From the NCBI GenBank assembly GCA_044507695.1, contig JBIQJD010000007.1, positions 124,001-188,000 on the forward strand: a DNA stretch of 64,000 nt, in the 5' to 3' direction. Numbering within the stretch: the stretch's first letter is position 1; every line of letters starts with the position of its first letter. Shown one piece after another: positions 42,535 to 51,227 of this stretch. The stretch comes from JBIQJD01 sp044507695. GTDB taxonomy: Bacteria > Bacteroidota > Ignavibacteria > Ignavibacteriales > Ignavibacteriaceae. The position numbers and the translations under genes were made by a program. Below the pieces are notes generated by a model. The model was not told where the DNA came from. It saw only the letters and a list, made by a program, of their open reading frames with translations, and ran no database searches.

Positions 42535-43875
42535 TTAAACTAAACCCTGATCAAGCATTGCATCAGCAACTTTTAAGAATCCGGCTATATTAGCGCCTTT
42601 AACATAGTTGCCAGGAGAATCAAATCTTTGTGCAGTCTGAACACATGTATCATGTATACTTTTCATTATTTGCTTCAGACGTGCATCAACTTCTTCTTTT
42701 GGCCATGGAAGCCGCATACTGTTCTGAGTCATCTCCAAACCGCTTACGGCAACACCACCTGCATTTGCAGCTTTACCCGGTGCAAAAAGCATATTTGCCT
42801 GCTGAAATACTTTATAGCCGGCAAGTGTTGTTGGCATGTTTGCAACTTCACAAACACAAAGACATTCATTCTTTACTAAATCTTTTGCATCATTTTCATC
42901 AAGTTCATTTTGTGTAGCACATGGCATTGCAACATCTACTTTAACAGACCACGGGCGTTTTCCAGGGAAAAATTCAACTTTGAATTCATCAGCATAATCT
43001 TTAACTCTATCATTAGCACTTGCTCTTAATTTAAGCATATAATCTATTTTTTCACCTTTAACGCCATCAGGATCGTAAATAAATCCATCCGGGCCTGAAA
43101 GTGTAACAACTTTTCCGCCAAGCTGATCAATTTTTTGTACCACGCCCCAGGCAACATTTCCAAAGCCGGAAACTGCAAAGGTTTTTCCTTCAATATCATG
43201 TCCAATACTTTTAAGCATTTCTGATACAAAATAAACGGCGCCAAAACCGGTTGCTTCAGGCCTGATTAATGAACCGCCCCAATTTAAACCTTTACCGGTT
43301 AAAACTCCGGTGAATTCATTTTTTAATCTTTTATACTGTCCGAATAAATATCCTATTTCTCTTCCGCCGACTCCAATATCACCTGCGGGAACATCTGTGT
43401 TTGGACCAATATGTCTGAACAGCTCTGTCATAAAACTCTGGCAGAATCTCATTACTTCATTATCGCTTTTACCTTTTGGATCAAAATCTGATCCACCTTT
43501 ACCGCCGCCCATTGGAAGTGTTGTTAAACTATTTTTAAATACCTGTTCAAATGCAAGAAATTTAAGAATACCAAGATTAACTGAAGGGTGAAATCTAAGC
43601 CCACCTTTGTAAGGCCCAATAGCGCTGTTCATTTCGATTCTAAAGCCCCGGTTAACATGCACTTCACCCTGATCATCCATCCAGGGAACTCTGAACATAA
43701 TTACACGTTCAGGTTCAACCATTCTTTCAAGAATTTTTGCTGATCTGTATTCAGGATGACGTTCTAATACAAGTTCAAGTGATTCTGCAACTTCTTCAAC
43801 TGCCTGGTGAAATTCCGGTTCACTTGGATTTTTTGCTTTTACTTCGGCAAGAAGATTATTTACGTAATCGGACAT
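42535..43875 (-). CDS. gdhA: Glutamate dehydrogenase, NADP-type
   Basis: The 446-residue protein is a full-length hexameric glutamate dehydrogenase of the NADP-dependent bacterial class: GGLRFHPSVNLGILKFLAFEQVFKNSLTTLPMGGGKGGSDFDPKGKS with the catalytic Lys in PMGGGKGG, DVPAGDIGVGGREIGY with the catalytic Asp, and the Rossmann segment FAVSGFGNVAWG. It assimilates ammonium into 2-oxoglutarate. The ATG follows AGAGGT. The PEP/pyruvate-binding gene follows after 8 bp, so the two are co-transcribed. A palindrome lies in the shared promoter region with the divergent M24 peptidase gene. Confidence 0.97.
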   Translation of the reverse strand: MSDYVNNLLAEVKAKNPSEPEFHQAVEEVAESLELVLERHPEYRSAKILERMVEPERVIMFRVPWMDDQGEVHVNRGFRIEMNSAIGPYKGGLRFHPSVNLGILKFLAFEQVFKNSLTTLPMGGGKGGSDFDPKGKSDNEVMRFCQSFMTELFRHIGPNTDVPAGDIGVGGREIGYLFGQYKRLKNEFTGVLTGKGLNWGGSLIRPEATGFGAVYFVSEMLKSIGHDIEGKTFAVSGFGNVAWGVVQKIDQLGGKVVTLSGPDGFIYDPDGVKGEKIDYMLKLRASANDRVKDYADEFKVEFFPGKRPWSVKVDVAMPCATQNELDENDAKDLVKNECLCVCEVANMPTTLAGYKVFQQANMLFAPGKAANAGGVAVSGLEMTQNSMRLPWPKEEVDARLKQIMKSIHDTCVQTAQRFDSPGNYVKGANIAGFLKVADAMLDQGLV

Positions 43876-44018
43876 GATATACCTCTTTGTATAACTTTTT
43901 TTATTAAATATTGTGAATTTAATTTTGTGTTGATGTGTATGAATTTAACAAAGTTGTTAAGAAGGATGATAATACTGCATTGAATTTACCTCTTAAATTT
44001 CAATACCCATTAACTTTT

Positions 44019-44043
44019 TAATTACATATTTTGTATGTAATTA
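44019..44043. promoter_or_regulatory. Palindromic operator-like site between gdhA and the M24 peptidase gene
   Basis: Arms TAATTACATA (44019-44028) and TATGTAATTA (44034-44043) are perfect inverted repeats with spacer TTTTG. The site lies in the 281-bp divergent intergenic region, about 145 bp from gdhA's ATG and 115 bp from the peptidase's ATG, a place where a dimeric regulator could affect both. Confidence 0.4.
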
Positions 44044-44156
44044 TTTCTTTTTGTTAAGGGAAACATAGTAATTATAAATCTAAAAAGCTTGGCAAATAAT
44101 ACATACATCCGGGCTGTTAAAGTCTGATTTTATTCAAATCTTAAAAAAGGTGAAGC

Positions 44157-45350
44157 ATGCAAACCGGGATAATTAATGAAAAAGTTCAGCAGGCAATTCA
44201 AATTTTAAATGAAAAAAATATTGATATGTGGCTAACCTTCGTGAGGGAAAGTTCAAACATTCATGATCCTGCACTTGATATGATTGCAGGAACTAATTTA
44301 ACTTGGCACTCTGCTCTTATTTTAAATAAAAACGGAGAAACTGCTGCAATAGTTGGAGATATGGAGAAGGAGAATATTCAGAAGTGCGGTGCTTATTCCA
44401 TGGTAATTGGTTATACGCAGGCAATAAGAGAAATTTTAGTTGATTATATAAAAGAAAAATCACCAGCGCAGATTGCTCTAAATTTTTCTCTTGATTCAAA
44501 CCTGGCTGATGGCTTAACACACGGAATGTTCATTACCTTAAATGATTATTTAAAAGATTCAGGTTATGAGAAAAAGTTTATCTCTTCTGAAGAAATAGTT
44601 GCCGCATTGAAAGGAAGAAAATCGCCATCTGAAGTTGCTATAATGAAGGAGGCAATAAAAGAAACACTAAGAATTTTTAATGAAGTAACCGGATTTATCT
44701 CACCGGGCAAAACAGAAAAAGATATTGCAGCGTTTGTATTGAAACTTGTTAAAGAACGCGGACTCGAAGTAGCGTGGGATGAAGATCATTGTCCTGCTGT
44801 TTTCACAGGGCCAGATCCTGCAAGCGCTCATTCAGGACCAACAGACAGAGTTATTGAAAAAGGCCACATGATTAATATGGATTTTGGAGTGAAGGTAAAT
44901 GGTTATTGTGCTGATCTTCAAAGAACATGGTATGTTTTAAGAGATGATGAAGATAAAGCTCCGGCGGAAGTGCAGCGCGGTTTTAATGTTATCCGTGATG
45001 CAATACAAAAGGTTGCCGATGCAATTAAGCCTGGAGTAAAAGGGGTAGATATGGACAGCATTGCACGAAATTATATAACTGAAAAAGGATATGAAGAATA
45101 TCCTCACGGCCTGGGGCATCAGGTTGGAACACAGGTGCATGATGGCGGCGCAGGTTTATTTCCTGCGTGGGAAAAATATGGCAATGCTCCGTTTCTGCCC
45201 CTGGAAGAGAATAACATCTTCACAATTGAACCAAGGCTTCCTGTAAAAGGTTACGGAGTTTCCACACTTGAGGAAGAAGTTATTGTTACAGAGAATGGGT
45301 GCGAATTCCTTTCAGATCCGCAGAAAGAACTTTGGCTGATAAGAAGTTGA
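44157..45350 (+). CDS. M24 family metallopeptidase (Xaa-Pro aminopeptidase-like)
   Basis: The 397-residue protein has a creatinase-like N-terminal domain and a C-terminal pita-bread domain. Metal ligands are visible: NMDFGVKVNGYCADLQRTWYV (two Asp), HGLGHQVGTQVHDGG (His), FTIEPRLPVKGYG (Glu) and VSTLEEEVIVTENG (Glu). It should remove N-terminal residues before proline or cleave related dipeptides in the cytoplasm. AAGGTG precedes the ATG. The gene is divergent from gdhA and converges with aat. Confidence 0.93.
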   Translation: MQTGIINEKVQQAIQILNEKNIDMWLTFVRESSNIHDPALDMIAGTNLTWHSALILNKNGETAAIVGDMEKENIQKCGAYSMVIGYTQAIREILVDYIKEKSPAQIALNFSLDSNLADGLTHGMFITLNDYLKDSGYEKKFISSEEIVAALKGRKSPSEVAIMKEAIKETLRIFNEVTGFISPGKTEKDIAAFVLKLVKERGLEVAWDEDHCPAVFTGPDPASAHSGPTDRVIEKGHMINMDFGVKVNGYCADLQRTWYVLRDDEDKAPAEVQRGFNVIRDAIQKVADAIKPGVKGVDMDSIARNYITEKGYEEYPHGLGHQVGTQVHDGGAGLFPAWEKYGNAPFLPLEENNIFTIEPRLPVKGYGVSTLEEEVIVTENGCEFLSDPQKELWLIRS

Positions 45351-45360
45351 TGTAGAATTC

Positions 45361-45963
45361 TCAGATGAATTTACAATCTTTCAGGTATGATCTGTAAAGC
45401 ATTTTATTATACTCAGCAAAGGTAATTTCTATTGCGCCAAACATTTTAAGATGCGGGGTCATATATTGAACATCAAGCAGATGATATTTTTGTTTGTTAA
45501 GATGATGGAGCAATTCAGCCAGAGCTGTTTTTGATGCCTGCGATACGAATGAAAACATTGATTCACCGAAAAATGCTCCTTTAAAAGCTATGCCATACAA
45601 TCCGCCAACTAATTTGCCGTTCTGCCATGTTTCAACTGTGTGAACGTAGCCAAGTTTTTCAAGGCGGATATATGCTTCAACCAATTCATCTGAAATCCAG
45701 GTTGATTCACGCTGCCTGCATCCTTCAACTACAGAGAGAAAATTAAAATCAAATCTTATTTCAAAATTTAATTTAGAAACGGCTTTTTTAAGTGAACGCG
45801 GGATATTAAAATTATTTAAAGGAATGATTGTTCTTGTTTCGGGAAGATACCAGTTTATTTTTCCTGTTACTTCATCAGCCATTGGAAAGGCACCGCTTGC
45901 ATAAAGCCTTATCATATTTTCAGGCTTTAAAAAATCATCATCCTTAAGTTCGTTTCTTTTCAT
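45361..45963 (-). CDS. aat: Leucyl/phenylalanyl-tRNA-protein transferase
   Basis: The 200-residue protein matches Aat: MIRLYASGAFPMADEVTGKINWYLPETRTIIPL, then IPRSLKKAVSKLNFEIRFDFNFLSVVEGCRQRESTWIS and LVGGLYGIAFKGAFFGESMFSFVSQASKTALAELLHHL, ending DVQYMTPHLKMFGAIEI. It transfers Leu or Phe from tRNA to N-terminal Arg or Lys of proteins, marking them for ClpS/ClpAP degradation by the N-end rule. Length is slightly short of E. coli's but complete in motifs. The DUF2721 gene lies 20 bp upstream on the same strand. Confidence 0.96.
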   Translation of the reverse strand: MKRNELKDDDFLKPENMIRLYASGAFPMADEVTGKINWYLPETRTIIPLNNFNIPRSLKKAVSKLNFEIRFDFNFLSVVEGCRQRESTWISDELVEAYIRLEKLGYVHTVETWQNGKLVGGLYGIAFKGAFFGESMFSFVSQASKTALAELLHHLNKQKYHLLDVQYMTPHLKMFGAIEITFAEYNKMLYRSYLKDCKFI

Positions 45964-45983
45964 TTTAATAAAATAAACAGCAT

Positions 45984-46448
45984 TTATTCATCAATCTTAA
46001 CTTCAAGCTGAATTATTTCATAACCTTTTAAAGTTTCATACGCGGCAAAAATAATTCCGCATAAAACAGAAATCATCCCCATAAGGAAAATTGGAATAAC
46101 GATAACATCAATTTTATTTGAATCAAATATGAATCCCAACCCGATGAAAAGTGAAGTTATAATAAAAAGTGCAACAGCAAGCGTATAAGAGAATACTGCA
46201 TTCCTGACAAGTTTAACCCTGTATACAAGTTTTAAAAGTTGTTTTGATATGCTTTCAAGGCGGATGTTTTCTTCATATTCTAATTCTCTGCCTGCAGCAT
46301 GAATAATCATTTTCCTGCGTTCTTCATTTAAAAGGCGTATGCGGTTTACAACAAGTGAATATTTATTATTCATGGCAAGCAGGAGAAGTCCGCAGGCGGA
46401 AATCATTAAACCGGGAGCCAGCATTAGCTGGATAATATCAACAATCAT
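45984..46448 (-). CDS. DUF2721 membrane protein
   Basis: The 154-residue protein fits DUF2721: an N-terminal helix (IIQLMLAPGLMISACGLLLLAM), the typical NNKYSLVVNRIRLLNEERRKM stretch, a helical soluble part, and two more helices (NAVFSYTLAVALFIITSLFIGLGF and IPIFLMGMISVLCGIIFAAYETLKGYE). The family is widespread and uncharacterised. It is probably co-transcribed with aat (20-bp gap). Its ATG lies about 80 bp after the terminator of the broken receiver gene. Confidence 0.88.
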   Translation of the reverse strand: MIVDIIQLMLAPGLMISACGLLLLAMNNKYSLVVNRIRLLNEERRKMIIHAAGRELEYEENIRLESISKQLLKLVYRVKLVRNAVFSYTLAVALFIITSLFIGLGFIFDSNKIDVIVIPIFLMGMISVLCGIIFAAYETLKGYEIIQLEVKIDE

Positions 46449-46510
46449 ATTTTATCCGATCAAATTCACAATGAAAAATAATCAGATAAATATCAAATAT
46501 AAACAGGAAC

Positions 46511-46540
46511 AAAAAAGCCGCTTGTTCAGCGGCTCTTTTG
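46511..46540 (-). terminator. Terminator of the broken receiver gene
   Basis: On the minus strand AGCCGC and GCGGCT (plus positions 46529-46534 and 46516-46521) form a stem around a loop that holds the receiver gene's TGA, followed by a run of T residues (A-run 46511-46516). The 3' end of the gene and its terminator overlap. Confidence 0.8.
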
Positions 46541-46843
46541 AAAATGAGTTGTGCCGGTGTGCGGCTTATATTTGAAAAGCTCTTTCTTCGAATATCCAAT
46601 ATAAAAAATCGCAACCCGTAAACGGTTATCTTTGTTCATATGGCTCAACATATGCATCATATCATCGCCGTTTACGGGTTTAATAATATCAAGCAAAACG
46701 TAATCCGGAATTTCAAGCCGGATTATGTTTTCTGCCTCCGCTCCTGATTCACAATCAACAGATTCGTTTAAAAATAATTTTTCTGCAATACGGAATAATA
46801 AACTTTTTTTCGGTTAATCTGTTACCACAAGAATTTTTTTCAT
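46526..46843 (-). pseudogene. Response-regulator receiver gene with in-frame stop at codon 10
   Basis: ATG at 46843 opens MKKILVVTD, then TAA (46816-46814), then the same frame continues PKKSLLFRIAEKLFLNES, PDYVLLDIIKPVNGDDMM with a phospho-Asp in LLDI, and on to TGA at 46526: 105 codons in all. The usual start of such proteins is ILVVDDEP, so one G-to-T change (GAA to TAA) explains the stop. The remainder is conserved enough to look recent. It was a single-domain receiver, somewhat short at the C-terminus, and still has its own terminator. Either a young pseudogene or a base error in the draft. Confidence 0.8.
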
Positions 46844-46947
46844 ATAAAATTCTTAATTGTTAAAAATAAATTTGGTTCAATTACCGGATTGAATCTAAAA
46901 ATTTGGTTTTAATTTAAATGTGATTTACTCAATAAAATTGAGGCGGG

Positions 46948-47679
46948 TTAAATACCTGTGCGTTTTATAAAATCAATTATTACAGGATTTTGTGATTGGA
47001 GAAGTTCTTCCGGAGTTCCGGTAAAGAAAATTCTTCCTTCGTGCATCATTGCAACATTATCAGCAACGTTTTTTACGCTGTACATATCATGAGTAACAAC
47101 TACTGATGTAACATTCAGTTTGTTTGATAATTCTTTTATTAAACTATCAATTGAATCTGACATTATCGGATCCAGACCTGTGGTTGGTTCATCGTATAGG
47201 ATGTAATCCGGATTAGTAATTAGTGCGCGTGCAAGTCCAACTCTTTTTTTCATTCCGCCGGAAAGTTCTGCCGGTTTAAGTTTCTGAATTCCCGGAAGCC
47301 CGACCAGTTCAAGTTTTTCCGCGGCTGCTTTTTTTATTTCTGCCGATGAAATTCCATTGCCAGATTCAACCAAAGGCAATGTTACATTTTCTTCAACCGT
47401 CATTGAATCAAAAAGAGCTGCACCCTGAAAAAGAAAGCCAAACTTTTTTCTCAACTCATAAAGTGAATTTGTATCAAGTTCACTTACAATTTTATTTTCT
47501 ACTTTAACATATCCGGCATCCGGAATTAATAATCCAACAATATGTTTAATTAAGACACTTTTTCCTTCGCCGCTTCTGCCAATGATAACAAGGGTTTTCC
47601 CTTTTTCTATGCGCAGGTTTACGCCATTCAATACTTTTTTGCTGCCAAAGCTTTTATATAAATCAGATATTTCAATCAT
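46948..47679 (-). CDS. ABC transporter ATP-binding protein, MlaF-like
   Basis: The 243-residue protein has all ABC ATPase motifs: Walker A GRSGEGKS (34-41), Q-loop FLFQGAALF, signature LSGGMKKR (139-146), Walker B ILYDEP (160-165) and switch His in VVTHD. The sequence DSMTVEENVTLPL and the ELSGGMKKRVGLARAL pattern are typical of the Mla/Ttg2A subgroup that energises phospholipid movement between membranes. No MlaE permease or MCE protein is adjacent, so partners must lie elsewhere, or upstream genes were separated. Start follows a T-rich spacer with no strong Shine-Dalgarno. Confidence 0.9.
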   Translation of the reverse strand: MIEISDLYKSFGSKKVLNGVNLRIEKGKTLVIIGRSGEGKSVLIKHIVGLLIPDAGYVKVENKIVSELDTNSLYELRKKFGFLFQGAALFDSMTVEENVTLPLVESGNGISSAEIKKAAAEKLELVGLPGIQKLKPAELSGGMKKRVGLARALITNPDYILYDEPTTGLDPIMSDSIDSLIKELSNKLNVTSVVVTHDMYSVKNVADNVAMMHEGRIFFTGTPEELLQSQNPVIIDFIKRTGI

Positions 47680-47764
47680 GCTGTAAAAAAAATGTTGATC
47701 AAAACTAAAAAAAATCAGTTAAAGAAATGCATTGTTCTGCAGAAACAGGGATGGTAAAAGTTGG

Positions 47765-47788
47765 GCGGAGACGATTTAAAGCCTCCGC
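47765..47788. terminator. Hairpin after the serine hydrolase gene
   Basis: GCGGAG (47765-47770) pairs with CTCCGC (47783-47788). On the minus strand, the direction of the gene ending at 47795, only a short T-run follows; on the plus strand the following sequence is more T-rich. Likely a weak terminator. Confidence 0.4.
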
Positions 47789-47794
47789 TATATT

Positions 47795-49324
47795 TTATTT
47801 TTTTATAAAGTTCAGATTATAGAAATGAAAATCGGGATTCGGCAAATCAATCTTGAATCCGGAAATTTCTCCTTTTGAATTCATATCAAACGTAACAAAT
47901 CCTTCCGGCAAAAACGGATCAGTAAATTTTATTCTGAATGTATTGAAATGCCGGTGCTCTAATTTGGTGGAAAATAGTTTTTCTGCGGGAAGAAATTTTA
48001 AAACAAGTTCATTATTTGTGAAAACAACTTCAGCTTTTCCGTACATTTTATCTTCATAAATTCCTGTGTATGATTCAGGTGGAAGGTTTAAAGAATTTTC
48101 CGATGAGATAATCTTATCCTTCTCTTCCGGTTTTTCTTTTTCTTCTCTTTCCTTAATTCGTTTAAAACTTTCTGCTGCGTAATCAATATTATTTTCATTA
48201 AGATGAAAATCCAGAATCTTATTAAGAAGTGGATTGATCAATCCGTTTATCTGATTAGATAAAATTATAATTCCCAATTGATCATCAGGAACGAAACACA
48301 CCTTTGTATGAACTCCGGGAAGTCCGCCGGAATGTTCAATTATTTTTCTGCCGGAATAATCCCATAAATTCCATCCCAAACCGTAGTTGCGGAAGTGTGT
48401 TCCAAACTTTTCTGTATTTGCAGGTGAAGGAAGAACCATGTTTGCAGACGTAATTACAGAGACGGAATTCTCTGATAAAATTTGTTTGTCATTATACTTT
48501 CCGTTGTTCAGCCACATTTGAATCCACTTTGTTAAATCATCTACATTTGAGTTAATTGAAGCGGCTGGTCCGGCGTTATCATAATTCAGCATCTCAATTA
48601 CTTTTCCATTATAATACGGAAGAGACCAATCAGCATCTTTTGAAAAATAATTGTTGCTTGTATTTGTTGAATTCATTTCGAGCGGAGTAAAGATTTTTTC
48701 TTTTACAAACTCATCCCAAGATTTACCGGAGACAGCTTCAACAACCAATCCGGCAGCAATAAACATAATATTCTGGTAGCCGTACTTACCTCTGAATGGA
48801 TTTTTTAATGGAAGGTATCTTATCCTTCTTACAATTTCCTTTCTGTCATAATCAGTTCCATACCACAAAAGGTCTCCATCATAAGTTGCTAATCCGGAAC
48901 GATGACAGAGCAAGTCTCTTACAGTTATTTCTGATGTTATGTAAGGATCATAAAGTTTAAACCATGGAAGATGCTCTGTAACTTTATCATCCCAATCTAA
49001 TTTTCCTTCATCAACAAGAATACCGATTGAAGCTGCTGTAAATGCTTTTGAAACTGATGCGAGCCCGAAAATTGTTTCAGGAGTAACAGGCGCTTTTGTT
49101 TCAATATTTCTATAGCCGTAACCTTTAGTAAAGACAACGTTTCCATCTTTTATAATTCCAACTACAAGCCCGGGAATTTCAAAATCTTTAACTGCTTCAG
49201 CAATGTAATTATCAAGCTCATCATAATTTTTATTTGATTGTGCGGCTGCTGAAAAGATAAAGAGGAGAATCAACAGAATTGTTTGCGTGGTGCTCTGAAA
49301 TATTTTCATAACTCTTCCAATCAA
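47795..49324 (-). CDS. Exported beta-lactamase-fold serine hydrolase (class C/PBP4* type)
   Basis: The 509-residue protein has a signal peptide (LLILLFIFSAAAQ) and a class-C-like domain: ASVSKAFTAASIG (S-x-x-K nucleophile), KYGYQNIMFIAAG (Y-x-N), and HSGGLPGVHT in place of KTG. A C-terminal DUF3471-like domain follows (PPESYTGIYEDKMYGKAEVVFTNNELVLKF). It belongs to a broad group of esterases, peptidases and penicillin-binding-like proteins; many are not beta-lactamases. Probably acts in the periplasm or outside. It is divergent from nothing close; the DUF4184 gene lies upstream on the same strand, 61 bp away. Confidence 0.92.
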   Translation of the reverse strand: MIGRVMKIFQSTTQTILLILLFIFSAAAQSNKNYDELDNYIAEAVKDFEIPGLVVGIIKDGNVVFTKGYGYRNIETKAPVTPETIFGLASVSKAFTAASIGILVDEGKLDWDDKVTEHLPWFKLYDPYITSEITVRDLLCHRSGLATYDGDLLWYGTDYDRKEIVRRIRYLPLKNPFRGKYGYQNIMFIAAGLVVEAVSGKSWDEFVKEKIFTPLEMNSTNTSNNYFSKDADWSLPYYNGKVIEMLNYDNAGPAASINSNVDDLTKWIQMWLNNGKYNDKQILSENSVSVITSANMVLPSPANTEKFGTHFRNYGLGWNLWDYSGRKIIEHSGGLPGVHTKVCFVPDDQLGIIILSNQINGLINPLLNKILDFHLNENNIDYAAESFKRIKEREEKEKPEEKDKIISSENSLNLPPESYTGIYEDKMYGKAEVVFTNNELVLKFLPAEKLFSTKLEHRHFNTFRIKFTDPFLPEGFVTFDMNSKGEISGFKIDLPNPDFHFYNLNFIKK

Positions 49325-49385
49325 TTTTTATATTGAATTTACTAACGTTAAAACTTAAAATGATTTTAAATATGATGAAAGAATT

Positions 49386-50135
49386 TCATACAGTTTTTTT
49401 GATGAATCTTTCATACAAAGATATAACAAACAAACTGATCATAATTCCACTGATGATAACTGTAATTACTGCTCCCGCTCTGAATATATACACGCTTGTT
49501 TCAATTCTGATTATTGTAATTGCAGTTGTAAGAAATATAATTCTTAACCAGAACCACCATTTATTTTTTGATGGGATAGGCTGATAATCTTTTGTTTTGT
49601 ATTCTTTGTTTTTATAAAAGTAGTAGATTAAAAAAATAAATGCGAACAAAGAAAAGAGATGTTCGGCGATGCGCATGGTTCTAACACTAATTAATGCAAA
49701 TAAATTTTTCGGAGAAGCAAAAGAAATAATATCTCTTACCGCTGCCTGGTTATCAAAAATATAATCAAGAAACAGATGTGATAAAATTCCGATTACGCAT
49801 GAAAGAAGAAAAATAAACCAATGATAGTGCAGATATCTTACAAAATTAAACCGCACCGCACGTGAATAATTTTTATCAAGCGGGGAAGGAAGATTAATGA
49901 TTACTACATCTCTTATCAGCAGATGAAATATTAATGCAGAGAAAATTGCCACCGGCAGGTTGAAAATAAAAAATCCCGCAAAAGTTTCACTTAAAGTTGA
50001 TTCAAGTCTCATGCGGAAAAAATATTCCAAATCAGGCGCAATACTGCCAAAGTATAAACCGGTAATTGAGAATTTTATGAAATTGATTTTTTTAAAAGGC
50101 AGAACGGCAACAGGATGAGAAAAAGTAAACGGCAT
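49386..50135 (-). CDS. DUF4184 membrane protein
   Basis: The 249-residue protein starts MPFTFSHPVAVLPF and GLYFGSIAPDLEYFFR, the characteristic opening of DUF4184, which resembles the His/Asp-containing start of membrane-bound YdjM-like hydrolases. About six membrane helices follow, with SHLFLDYIFDN in the middle offering another His/Asp pair. The family is uncharacterised; the acidic/His motifs suggest a metal site at the membrane. ATG is the first codon of the conserved motif, so the start is secure. Confidence 0.9.
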   Translation of the reverse strand: MPFTFSHPVAVLPFKKINFIKFSITGLYFGSIAPDLEYFFRMRLESTLSETFAGFFIFNLPVAIFSALIFHLLIRDVVIINLPSPLDKNYSRAVRFNFVRYLHYHWFIFLLSCVIGILSHLFLDYIFDNQAAVRDIISFASPKNLFALISVRTMRIAEHLFSLFAFIFLIYYFYKNKEYKTKDYQPIPSKNKWWFWLRIIFLTTAITIIRIETSVYIFRAGAVITVIISGIMISLFVISLYERFIKKTV

Positions 50136-50198
50136 TGTTAATCTGCAAATTTAATTTTTTCAGGAGGAAATGAAGCGGCAATTATATTTTTATTAATA

Positions 50199-50738
50199 TT
50201 ATTCATTAGAATTTTTTTTCATCCATTCATCCTTCAACATTGAATAAACAACAAGATCAACATATCTTCCATTTAAAAATTCTCCGGATCTTTCCACTCC
50301 TTCCATCACAAAACCTAATCTTTCCGGAATGTGCCTGCTTTTTAAATTTCCAACTGCTGCTTTTATTGTCATTCTGTTTATTCCATAGTCATTGAAAACC
50401 TTATTAATTATTCTTCTGCATGCTTCAGTTATAATTCCTTTCCCCTGATGTTCTTCTGCAAGCCAGTAACCAATTTCGGCTTTGTTGTTAAATTTATCTC
50501 CGTTTTGCAAATCAATCATTCCAACAATTTTTTTGTTTATGCGGATGACATAAATCTCTCTGCCGTTAAAAAGATTTTTATTTACGTTATCTGCTATAAA
50601 TGATAAAGTATCTTCCGGACTTCTGGTTCCGTCAATCCACGGAAGCCATTCGCGCAGGTAATCACGGCACTGCTGCACCACCTGAAAAATTTCAAACGCA
50701 TCACCGCGCTCCGCCCGATCAATCTTTATTTCAGGCAA
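50199..50738 (-). CDS. RimJ/RimL-type GNAT acetyltransferase
   Basis: The 179-residue protein is a GNAT of the RimJ/RimL class: NKKIVGMIDLQNGDKFNNKAEIGYWLAEEHQGKGIITEACRRIINKVF contains the acetyl-CoA loop (HQGKGI), and AVGNLKSRHIPERLGFVMEGVERSGEFLNGRYVDLVVYSML is the usual C-terminal motif (here SRHIPERLGF where N-x-x-S-x-x-x-x-x-K-x-GF is common). It may acetylate a ribosomal protein N-terminus or a small molecule. It overlaps the upstream DinB-like gene by 8 bp, so the two are translationally linked. Confidence 0.92.
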   Translation of the reverse strand: MPEIKIDRAERGDAFEIFQVVQQCRDYLREWLPWIDGTRSPEDTLSFIADNVNKNLFNGREIYVIRINKKIVGMIDLQNGDKFNNKAEIGYWLAEEHQGKGIITEACRRIINKVFNDYGINRMTIKAAVGNLKSRHIPERLGFVMEGVERSGEFLNGRYVDLVVYSMLKDEWMKKNSNE

Positions 50739-51174
50739 GAAGTCTCCTGTGATAATTTATTTGTCCCAAATGATAATTAAGATGAGAAGTTAAATGAACA
50801 ATAAAAAAAGCAGTAGTCATCCCTTTTTCAAAAATATGTTCTGGATAAATTTTTACCAGTTCTTCTTCTGTTAAAGATGAAATTACTACCCGAACAATTT
50901 CAAGAGTTTCATCAATATATTTCAGCAGGGTTGATTTAGGAACATTCTTTTCCGAAAATTCCAAATCACGATGACGAACGTAACCGGAATTACCAAGTAC
51001 GGCACCAATGTAATGTTTCAGATTCCCGGTAATGTGCAGAACAAGGTTGCCGCCGGAATTTTTTATATCCTTTGATATCACCCACAAGCTTTGTTCATCG
51101 GGATAAAGCTGAACTTCCTGTTTAAGTTTCCCAAGATCGCGTTCAAAGATTTCGATTAATATATCCTTTAACAT
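50731..51174 (-). CDS. DinB-superfamily protein (DUF1572-like)
   Basis: The 147-residue protein looks like a four-helix DinB/YfiT-type fold: GGNLVLHITGNLKHYIGAVLGNSGYVRHRDLEFSEKN has a His (LHITGNL) at the usual metal-ligand place, and the C-terminal FFIVHLTSHLNYHLGQINYHRRLL has the paired His of the motif. Members bind a divalent metal and are linked to thiol transfer or stress in other bacteria; no direct function is known here. Its 3' end overlaps the acetyltransferase gene by 8 bp. Confidence 0.85.
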   Translation of the reverse strand: MLKDILIEIFERDLGKLKQEVQLYPDEQSLWVISKDIKNSGGNLVLHITGNLKHYIGAVLGNSGYVRHRDLEFSEKNVPKSTLLKYIDETLEIVRVVISSLTEEELVKIYPEHIFEKGMTTAFFIVHLTSHLNYHLGQINYHRRLLA

Positions 51175-51227
51175 TTTAATTACCGTTTAATGTTGTTGAA
51201 AAGAACAATATAAAAATAAAAGATTAA

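Noticed and set aside
46526..46843. Stop-codon reassignment (TAA as sense)
   Set aside because: TAA ends many intact genes in this window (for example rpoN's upstream neighbour and the repeat gene), so a single mutation or error is the simpler reading.
47795..49324. Antibiotic-resistance beta-lactamase
   Set aside because: The S-x-x-K, Y-x-N and HSGG motifs place it in the broad class-C-like esterase/peptidase group, and the DUF3471-like tail is typical of non-resistance members.
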